Part shown: in pieces, positions 56,513-64,000 of the stretch
Layout: the number at the start of each line of letters is the position of its first letter
Position numbering within the stretch: the stretch's first letter is position 1
From: Cyrtodaria siliqua
Lineage: Eukaryota > Mollusca > Bivalvia > Adapedonta > Hiatellidae
Direction: 5' to 3'
Length of the DNA stretch: 64,000 nt
NCBI GenBank assembly: GCA_037043455.1
Contig: JAWPHD010001818.1
Location: 62,001 to 126,000, forward strand
The notes under the pieces: generated by a model
Told to the model about the DNA's origin: nothing
Seen by the model: only the letters and a program-made list of their open reading frames with translations
The model's database searches: none
Made by a program: the position numbers and the translations under genes

Positions 56513-56545
56513 ACGATTTTTTCACCACCTGTTATTATACCAAGT

Positions 56546-56815
56546 AGATATACAAATCGAACAGGAAAAGAAGCATTCAAGGACGACAGTCAACCACATA
56601 CACACAAAGAAACGAACAACAGCTATATATAAAGATGAATAAAAGGAAAGATAATACATCACAAATACACAAGGATTTCCAATAGGGCTACCGCCTTGGA
56701 CCGATCAGTGGCAAAAAAAGGCCACTGGGGGTTTAAACCAGGTTCTAGGGTGCACCGAACCTCACTCTTACCCTATTGTCATCCCAATAAACGGGACAGT
56801 GTGAATAAAAGTAAT
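56546..56815 (-). mobile_element. PL 3' fragment (tail-to-tail with 56000-56168)
   Basis: AAATCGAACAGGAAAAGAAG, GACGACAGTCAACCACATAC, GTTTAAACCAGGTTCTAGGG and AAACGGGACAGTGTGAAT. Confidence 0.8.
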
Positions 56816-56982
56816 TAAGAAAACAAAAACATTTGACAATGCACTACCGATATCTAAATAAGTATCGGGCTCAGCAGTCTCTAAAGATCGACTGAATAAC
56901 AGTCCTGATTACAAGCATGGGGAGACGTTTTACTGCCGCCATACTGCACACGCAACGCCAATGTGCTATATAAAATAGTATA

Positions 56983-57115
56983 ACAGTGGACCTTTGGAAA
57001 CGGCCGAACACGATGAATACGAAATATTGCAGTCTCGGTTGAGACTGTTCATGAACGGTAGTGAAATATGCTTGCTACCGTTCACGTCCCCTAGCACCGG
57101 TTTGAGCAGAACTCA
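56983..57115 (-). repeat. Two-hairpin repeat, subfamily A with a compensatory change
   Basis: Inverted copy. Stem 1 is GAACGGTAG/CTACCGTTC, where most copies have GAGCGGTAG/CTACCGCTC, so a G-C pair became A-T on both sides. Stem 2 keeps GTCTC/GAGAC with a shortened loop. Confidence 0.85.
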
Positions 57116-57224
57116 AGTCTTACTTTTTAAACAGATGCACGATACGCTGACAAAGTCCTTCAGCAGATTTCAAAATCAAAGTTGAATACAAAACCATCAC
57201 AATGTGGTTTCACATCACAATGTG

Positions 57225-57625
57225 GTTTCAATGGTTTATTCTCTTTTTGCTCTGGCTTCTGCTTTTTTGTGACTTTCTAGGGTGTTGTATTTTATAATTA
57301 TATATACACGAGCATCTATATTGCCTACTATTGCTGCCTTTTTGATTAGAGAATAGTTCATGGCGGGGCTTTCTTTATTTACACTGTTACGTTTTATTGG
57401 GATGACAGTATTGTAAATGTGAAGTCTGCTGCACCCTAGAACCTAGTTTAAACCACACAGCAGCTTTTTTTGCCACTAACCTTTCCAATATGGTTGCCCT
57501 ATTGTCAACCCTTTTTGTGTTTTTGACGTCATTTGTCTGTATTCTTTATCATGTTTGCCGTTTTTCGTGTTTTGGGGTTTACTGTGATCGGTGAAAGCTA
57601 CATTTCCTGTTCGACTTTTATACTT
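57225..57625 (+). mobile_element. PL 3' fragment, long
   Basis: GGTTTATTCTCTTTTTGCTC, TGGCGGGGCTTTCTTTATTT, GCACCCTAGAACCTAGTTTA and ACATTTCCTGTTCGACTTTT. Confidence 0.8.
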
Positions 57626-58059
57626 ATTTTTAATTGTATGTATATGGGGGATTTGTGTTCGATTCGTTGACTGATGAAATAGCTTGGTCTGTACTATGAC
57701 TGGGAAAGATATATCTGTACAAATCATACGCATTTATGGCTATAATTCTTTTAAAAGTTCATGTTTTGTGACCGAAGTACATTTTCATAGAAGGGTATGT
57801 ACCTCTGATTGCAACAACTGTGAGTAAAGCATCTATTGACCATCAGCAAATAACCAAATAACTGTCTGATTTTTATTCAGTGAATTGCATACATGGAAAC
57901 ATGAGCATAGATCCAAATAAGTATGTAGTAATGAATTCGTTAATTTGAAGAAAATTTGTTATTTGTAAATATTACTGGGATCGCATTTAATTACATCTGT
58001 CTGGTCACGTGGTATCCATTAGTGCGTTAGGTTTTAAATACTGAATGTCTTTCATCATA
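57626..58059. other. No gene recognised (intron of the LRR gene)
   Basis: AT-rich, with no exon seen. Confidence 0.45.
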
Positions 58060-58380
58060 TGGCTGCTAGATTAGCTCAGCCGGGAGCGAGACCATCTTAC
58101 CTGTATTTATACTTTTAGTGTGGGTCTGGGCCCGTACTCATAAAGCAGCTTAATCTCCTTATTAACCTCTCAGGAACACTAAAAACCGTATATTTTAAGA
58201 TACATATTTAGCTGTATGTTCTATTTATTCATAACCTTATTAGGAATATTAAGAAAACGTCTTAAATTGACAGAAAAAGGTGGTTTAAAAACTGCTAAAA
58301 TCTGACTTAAGATATTGCTGAGAAGTTTTATGAATAAGGACCCTGGAGTTCAAGCCTCGACGTGGTACTTTTGTTTGTAC
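58060..58380 (+). mobile_element. tRNA-like sequence apparently split by a foldback element
   Basis: GCTAGATTAGCTCAGCCGGG (box A) lies before the foldback at 58125-58346. GAGTTCAAGCCTCGACG (B-box-like) lies immediately after it. The foldback arms are GGGCCCGTACTCATAAAGCA and, inverted, TTTTATGAATAAGGACCC. Confidence 0.5.
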
Positions 58381-58839
58381 CGCTATTGAATTCCGTCAAA
58401 ACGTCTTTGTAGTAAATATTCAATAAGGATAGTTGTGTATTATTTTGTCAACGTAATTACGTTCCGTTTTAATAGCTAAAAGTTACGGCTAATGCAGCTT
58501 TTAAGAAAACATTATTAATTAAAGTCATGATTTTATTATTTCATATTGTCATTTTTATCAATGCTTGTACAATTAATACTGTTGTAACCATTTTATTAAA
58601 CTACATATACATGGACAATAGTTAAAACTTAATCACGTAAAAGAGGAATAAATCCTATCATGTTTGCAGTTAACTGTCGTCAATTTTAATTTTTCGCAAT
58701 GGGAGAGTCTACATTGTAAGGAGAGAATAGAACTAATTATAGAATGTAGAAAACCTTTATGGACTTTTATTAATACTGTCTCGTCAATTTGACGTTGAAG
58801 ACAGGATAATAGCGAGGTTGTTTACACTTGAAATAGATT

Positions 58840-59400
58840 TAAAAATGAAAGACCTTTTTTGAAGTATTATCAAATAACAATTGTAACTCTTAAATATCAT
58901 ATGAACATTTCTTGATAGTCCCGGAGAGAAACATATATTTAAAACCGCTATTAAGTTGTGTGTAAAAATAAGTATTATTTGAATGACGTAGATACTACTT
59001 TTACCACTGCGTAATATTGCCAGATAATTTTTAAAACATTTACCTGTGGATTAATTTACCTGTTCAAAGTTTTCTACGTCATCAAATAAAATCTCATTCT
59101 CACTTTTCACAGATATGGCAATGTGTGAATTGTAAATATCTATTGTTGTGTATTGATTTTTCGATTTAAGTAAACATAAACATGTTCATGAAACAAAACA
59201 TGGCCGGAGAACTTTAACTTAACCAGTGAGCCATATTGCCTACTACCTGCTCGAAGTCTTTGACCCTGTCTTCACCACTCTTTGTGTTGTGTATTGCCCT
59301 TTTTATTGAATAGTTAATTTACTCTTTGTTTGTGGTACAGTACGGATCTACGGTGACATTGCTTTTGGGTGCTGTGATTTCTGTAGGATCACTTTTCTTT
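58840..59400 (+). repeat. Dispersed repeat R3, copy in the LRR intron
   Basis: Co-linear with 32130-32720. It provides the uninterrupted version of the site where M1 copy D sits at 27799. A 40-bp piece also recurs inverted at 60095-60135. Confidence 0.85.
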
Positions 59401-59482
59401 ATTTTTCTAAATGACTGTTTCGTAACTCATACAATACAAAATAATGTGAAAAAAACTGATGTGATATTATTGTTTATTTTAG

Positions 59483-59554
59483 GCATCTAGTAACCAACTC
59501 GTTGTCAAGTCTTCCGCCAAATGTATTTGCTGGACTAAGCAGCCTCACATACCT
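59483..59554 (+). CDS. Leucine-rich-repeat exon 2
   Basis: 72 nt between TTGTTTATTTTAG and GTAAGT, with phase-2 introns on both sides. It encodes HLVTNSLSSLPPNVFAGLSS then LTYL, one 24-residue repeat. It splices in frame from the 55882-55953 exon (TT+G gives Leu) and into the next (CT+A gives Leu). Repeat R3 and SINE-like pieces fill the preceding 3.5-kb intron. Confidence 0.75.
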
Positions 59555-60167
59555 GTAAGTGGATTGAACCAATTGTTTGTTTATAGTACTAATTTCACTT
59601 GAAATATCTATCTATATATGGCGTCTCAGGCATGATATAGGGGTGATATAAAAATACCCTAGAATTAGTTTCATATTATATTATTTCTCATTTTATCTTC
59701 CCTGTTATATAACCGATCTTCAATAAAAGGTCGTGACTAATCCGCCTTAAACATGTTACGTCTTATTTAATTATCTCTCGCGATAAAATAGTACTTTTCA
59801 GCAATTCAAATGAGCCAAACGCTTATTGACCATGACTGTAACACGTGTAGCAATGCATCGTTAGTATGTTGTAAAAACGATAAGCAAATATCGATTATTA
59901 AGGGTACTTGGATTACCCGAACATTATTCAGTTTTTAGCAAGTTTTTATTCGATAGTATGCGAAATGGATATATAGTATAAAATAACATGCGAATGAGTG
60001 CCATATGCCATATCTCTTTTAACAGAGTATACTAGTTTTCAAGTTATGTTAGAAATGTGAATATTTACATGTACCGTGGCAGCTCATATATATAGATATT
60101 TACAATTCACACATTGCCATATCTGTGAAAAGTGACGTAATTAATAACATGTTGGCGTTTATTCCAG

Positions 60168-60239
60168 AACCCTGGCTGGTAATAGGTTTACGGTGGTGCC
60201 ACGGAAAGCCCTAAGAAATTTAAACGCTTTACAATTATT
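60168..60239 (+). CDS. Leucine-rich-repeat exon 3
   Basis: 72 nt between GGCGTTTATTCCAG and GTAAGT, with phase-2 introns. It encodes TLAGNRFTVVPRKALRNLNA then LQLL. The consensus Asn and the spaced Leu/Val positions are kept, with Phe and Ala variants typical of this class. The next exons would lie further downstream, but I found none before the window end. Confidence 0.75.
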
Positions 60240-61249
60240 GTAAGTAGATGTTTGAACGTTATTGTTCGGCGCCCCTTGAGGGCGCCGGATATACTGTGGT
60301 AGTACTTTGACCTTAGGCATGGGTGCATGGGGAATCAAAAGGACTGATAGTTGAGCATGTTTGGATTGTAATTAAAAATGTTTAAATGGCATTTAAAGCA
60401 TGCTATAAAACGCACCAGAATAAGATATAAAACACAAGAGATAAAACTGCTTAGCGATTTCTTGAATTTCTGTAAGAAATGATGCACCAATAATTCAAAA
60501 ATTATACAAAATCATTTCATTAAAACGATGTCTCCCTGTATTTTGACTGAAAACGAGGCAAATGCGTAATACGAATTTTAGAAAAATTAACGAAATTTAT
60601 CGATCGTAATATCTGCGTTTCAAATGTTTTCACATTGTTCTCGTTTTTAAATCGTTTTGATTAATTATTATTGCCAAATTACATTAAATGTTGCTAAGAA
60701 ATGAGAAAATACGATGATATATCGGAAAGTTTTGGCATTTAAATTTCGTTTACGGGAAATCGCTAATTTTGTAACGCTTCATTTTGACTGTCAAATGCAG
60801 ACAAATGTATTGAAAACGAAAGTAGATTTATGAGCGCAGACTCGGAATCAAAAATATTCAAAATTATGCGACTTCCAGTCGAAATGGTGTTATGAAAAGG
60901 GTGTAATAGATTTGTTTGAACCCATCCCCCTTTACTTTTGAAAATCCCCCCACATTTTTAGAGGAAGGGGGGAAAATTCCCCCTGCTTTTTAGATCCTAG
61001 ATTGGACACTGCATTTTATATTGTTTTCTAAGCTGAACTGGCTTGTGCAAGATCAGCTTTACCATAGGCTGTCATCCATCTGTCTTCTTCTCAGTAACCA
61101 ACACTGAAATTTTCATGAAACATTATGTTAAGCATCTTAGCATTGACCTTTCAAGTTTGTTCAAATTGGGTGGATCATGTCATTTACTAAGTTATAAAAT
61201 TAACTTATGTATAACCTTACCCTTACCAAAAATATAGGCTTCTGGCGAC
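60240..61249. other. No gene recognised
   Basis: AT-rich. A hairpin of Gs and Cs (GGGGGGAAAATTCCCCC) lies near 60967. Confidence 0.45.
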
Positions 61250-61640
61250 TATTTGCTCCAACTCTGCGGCAAACATTGCTGCAAAGCTGCGGCGAACAAG
61301 TTTGCGGCGATGTTGCGGTACACTTTTATCATGCAAATGAGGTCTGCGGCAAAGTTGCAGCGAACAAATATGCAAATGAGGTTCTGGTGATGTTCCGGCG
61401 ATGTTCACCGCAACTTGGCCGCAGACCTCATTGGCATGGTAAAAGTGTGCGGCAACTTTGCAGCAAACTTCATTTGCATAATGCTTTTAGCTGTAATATT
61501 CTGGCGATGTTCGCTGCAACTTTGCAGCAAACTTCATTTGCATAAAATGTTTCTCTGCACTGTTCTGGCGATGCTTGTGGTGATGTTCGCTGCAAAGTTG
61601 CGGCAATGTTCGCCAACACATCGCGGCAAAGTTCTTCAAA
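61250..61640. repeat. Irregular direct and inverted repeat of GCGGCAAAGTTGC / ATGCAAATGAGGT words
   Basis: GCAAATGAGGTCTGCGGCAA near 61333 has its inverse GCCGCAGACCTCATTGGCAT near 61420. GCAACTTTGCAGCAAACTTC with ATTTGCATAA occurs near 61455 and 61517. It is GC-richer than its surroundings. All overlapping frames look like translations of the repeat. Confidence 0.7.
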
Positions 61641-61948
61641 ATAAATAAGGACTGAAATTATGAAATGGAACAATAGTGCGCTGTTTTAAAAAAACATATT
61701 TAGATCAAAAACATGATTTTTTTTCACTATTTAACATGGACTGCACCAAATTTAAATAAATGGAAACGGTTTAAATAAATCTACACTAAATAAATTCTCT
61801 CGATTTAAAGTATATCCTTACGGTTTGTTATGGGGGGTTGCGGGTGTCCGACCAAAGTTGACATTTCAAAATGTCTCGTAAGGGTCCCATGCCTAGTTAG
61901 GAAATTCCTCACGGGTGTATGTCTCACGCCCAGTGTTTTACATGTGCT

Positions 61949-62550
61949 CATGGCGATGTCGACCGCTGTCATTTCTACTTTACTCCCATTTTCATGGAGA
62001 TGTCGGCCGCTGTCATTTCTGCATTACTCCCATTTTCATGGAGATGTTGACCGCTGTCATTTCTGCATTACTCCCATTTTATGGAGATGTCGACCTCTGT
62101 CATTCATGCATTACTCTCATTTTATGGAGATGTCGACCGCTGTCATTTCTGCATTACTCCCATTATCATGGCGATGTCGACTGCTGTCATTTCTGCATTA
62201 CTCCTATTTTCATGGAGATGTCGACCGCTGTCAATTCTGCATTACACTCATTTTCATTGAGATGTCGACCGCTGTCATTTCTGCATTACTCTCATTTTCA
62301 TGGAGATGTCGAGCGCTGTCATTTCGGCATCACTCCCATTTTTATGGAGATGTCAAGCGCTGTCATTGCGCATTACTCTCACTTTTACAGAGATTTCGAG
62401 TGCTGTTATTCCTGCATTATCTCCTTTTCATAGAGATGTCGACCGCAGTCATTTCTGCATTTCTCTCATGTTTATGGAGATGTCGAGCGCGGTCATTTCT
62501 GCATTACTCCCATTTTCATGGAAATGTCGAACATCATCCTAACTGTAGCA
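61949..62550. repeat. 44-bp minisatellite, about 14 units
   Basis: The unit begins CATGGAGATGTCGACCGCTG and then TCATTTCTGCATTACTCCCA TTTT-type sequence. Unit starts are near 61949, 61993, 62037, 62080, 62123, 62167, 62211, 62255, 62299, 62343, 62387, 62429, 62473 and 62517. Because 44 is not a multiple of 3 and the unit lacks stops, long overlapping frames arise. I treat these as by-products of the array. Confidence 0.95.
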
Positions 62551-62869
62551 GTCCAATAGGCACTTGGTGCCTGGATATCTTAGAATCAGCACCAGACCCT
62601 TAGGACAGACCGACAAACATAAATATAAACATTTACCAATTTTTTTTTAAAATTTCAATAATCTCAGTTAAATTTTTACCTGTCCATGTGCTTGAATACC
62701 CATTTTATTAAATTGTTTTCTTCCTGTGCCAATTTTTTTTATAAAACTGTATATTTTTGTGTGTTTTTTTGAGTTTTTTTTACGGGTATAAATAAAAATA
62801 TCATGATCATATTCACAAGTGCTATTAAATAGCAGATTCATTTCAAATTACAACTGAAAAAGTCGGCAT

Positions 62870-62945
62870 TACCACTGTTAGTAGCGCACTGGGCTTTGAA
62901 TCCAGAGGTCAGTTGGATCCTCAGACAGTACCATGTTGTCTTTAA
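62870..62945 (+). other. tRNA-Gln-like degenerate sequence
   Basis: GTTAGTAGCGCACTGGGCTT then TGAATCCAGAGGTCAG resembles the anticodon arm of tRNA-Gln (loop CTTTGAA, anticodon TTG), followed by GTTGGATCCTC as a poor B box. It is likely a SINE head or tRNA pseudogene. Confidence 0.4.
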
Positions 62946-63702
62946 ACATGACACTATTTCTATAGCGTACACCCTTTATAATGATTGACATGCAACATTG
63001 TGTCTTATTGTCCCTCGTCTCCAGCCACTAGTTCAAATGAGTACATTATCAGTTACCTGTATAGATGGTTCATGTGATACAGTACTAGGTTTAATAACAA
63101 AACAAAAAAAATTAGTCTAAAACTGATCGTCTGTTGGCCCTTCATGGCATAAAAACGACGTTAAAAATTCAAACAGATATGTGAAGTGCATTGTCCATTA
63201 ATTCTTGGCTTACTTAGCTTTCTCTCCAAATGTTTCAACAACGACTTTGTAATCACTCGGCATTCATCACCTTATCTTTCCATAAACTATTTATTTAAAC
63301 CTAATGCAGTCAATTCATTTAACACATTTTAAGGAAAGTCCTGCAACGAAACCGTTTGGAAAATTGTCTGAATGACCTAGTTAATTCAAAATACATTTAA
63401 CCAAGTCAACATAGCAACGTTTGTTAATATTATGTCCATGACCACTAAATATACCAAGGTTTAGTACTGATGATAAGATAGTTAAAATAACTGATAAACA
63501 CGTGTACTGTTATTTAATAACGTATGTTTTAATTCTTCAAAATTTTGGCGCCGAATTGATGCTTTGCATCAAGTTTTTCTTGTATAAGTATGTATTCATA
63601 AACTATGCAATGCCGCCTTTAAGCAGACATTATTATATTTCTGCTTACGCTATCAGCGTCACGTTAGCACGAGCAATTACGAACAAGACTGTAATATTAG
63701 GT
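62946..63702. other. No gene recognised
   Basis: AT-rich, with nothing identified. Confidence 0.45.
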
Positions 63703-63936
63703 TTTCTCCTAAGGAAACATTACCTGAGTTTCTCATAAGGAAACATTACCTGTGTTTCTCATAAGGAAACATTACCTGTGTTTCTCCTAAGGAAACATTA
63801 CCTGTGTTTCTCATAAGGAAACATTACCTGTGTTTCTCATAAGGAAACATTACCTGTGTTTCTCATAAGGAAACATTACCTGAGTTTCTCATAAGGAAAC
63901 ATTACCTGCGTTTCTCATAAGGAAACATTACCTGAG
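63703..63936. repeat. 26-bp tandem repeat, exactly 9 units
   Basis: TTTCTCATAAGGAAACATTA CCTGTG-type units with few differences (CTCCTAAGG in two units; GAG, GTG or GCG endings). The high homogeneity suggests recent amplification. Confidence 0.95.
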
Positions 63937-64000
63937 ACATTAATATAAATAACTGGCAATAAAACATCATACACTGCTCCTCAAATGAGAATAAAATATG

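Larger units (their letters stand above)
56169..56535 (+). mobile_element. TRIM: miniature LTR retrotransposon whose LTRs carry a tRNA-like sequence
   Basis: 367 bp, apparently complete. The left LTR (56169-56311) and right LTR (56406-56535) both start TGTAAC and end CACCTGTTAT. They differ mainly by a 13-nt indel near the start. The internal domain is 94 bp with no coding capacity. It starts, 3 nt after the LTR, with TGGGGGCTCGTCCGGGAT (56315-56332), the exact 18-nt complement of the 3' end of mature tRNA-Pro including CCA. It ends with the purine run GGTAGGGA beside the right LTR. TATAC flanks both sides (56164-56168, 56536-56540) as a 5-bp target duplication. Each LTR contains a 72-nt tRNA-like segment. 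TRIMs depend on the enzymes of autonomous LTR elements. Confidence 0.85.

Noticed and set aside
61830..62603. 257-codon plus-strand open frame
   Set aside because: It runs through the 44-bp minisatellite, and the other frames are open too, so it is a by-product of the repeat.
61949..63936. CRISPR-like array
   Set aside because: The 44-bp and 26-bp units are contiguous with no variable spacers. They are ordinary minisatellites in eukaryotic DNA.

Overview
This window is AT-rich, repeat-saturated metazoan DNA. I see no bacterial operons, CRISPR arrays or viral genome. Spliced exons with GT-AG borders, the retroelement types and the repeat families suggest an invertebrate, most probably a bivalve mollusc. 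That assignment is an inference from repeat style and was not checked by any search.

Two host genes are supported, each only in part. On the minus strand at 0.8-2.5 kb, an 81-nt exon encodes the C-terminal end of a C-type lectin domain. It is phase-compatible with a downstream exon encoding a Thr/Ser-rich stalk, and a transmembrane segment with a short basic tail follows in a shifted frame. On the plus strand at 55.8-60.3 kb, three exons of exactly 72 nt, all bounded by phase-2 introns, each encode one leucine-rich repeat. A fourth, decayed copy lies just upstream. Both genes probably extend beyond what I can identify.

The rest is mobile and repetitive DNA. 6.3-8.6 kb holds a decayed Penelope-like (or related) reverse transcriptase element. 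Its 3' region recurs as about twenty 5'-truncated fragments across the window, one of which (46.5-47.7 kb) retains RT coding sequence. 8.6-11.7 kb holds a minus-strand LINE with a transposase-22-like ORF1, an AP-type endonuclease and the start of an RT. There are several inverted-repeat families: M1 with CATTACGTGGTCC termini, R5 with about 40-bp termini, R7, and a dozen single foldback elements. There are also tRNA-headed SINE-like repeats, dispersed families R1, R3, R4 and R6, and tandem arrays, notably 44 bp x about 14 at 61.9-62.5 kb and 26 bp x 9 at 63.7-63.9 kb.

The most interesting object is a complete 367-bp miniature LTR retrotransposon (TRIM) at 56169-56535. It has a 5-bp target duplication, an exact 18-nt tRNA-Pro primer-binding site and a polypurine tract. 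Each of its terminal repeats carries a 72-nt tRNA-like sequence with Pol III A and B boxes. Second is a dispersed two-hairpin element, present in two subfamilies whose stems differ by compensatory changes. Third is a 500-bp GC-rich island of CCCGTACGGG-type words in otherwise AT-rich DNA.
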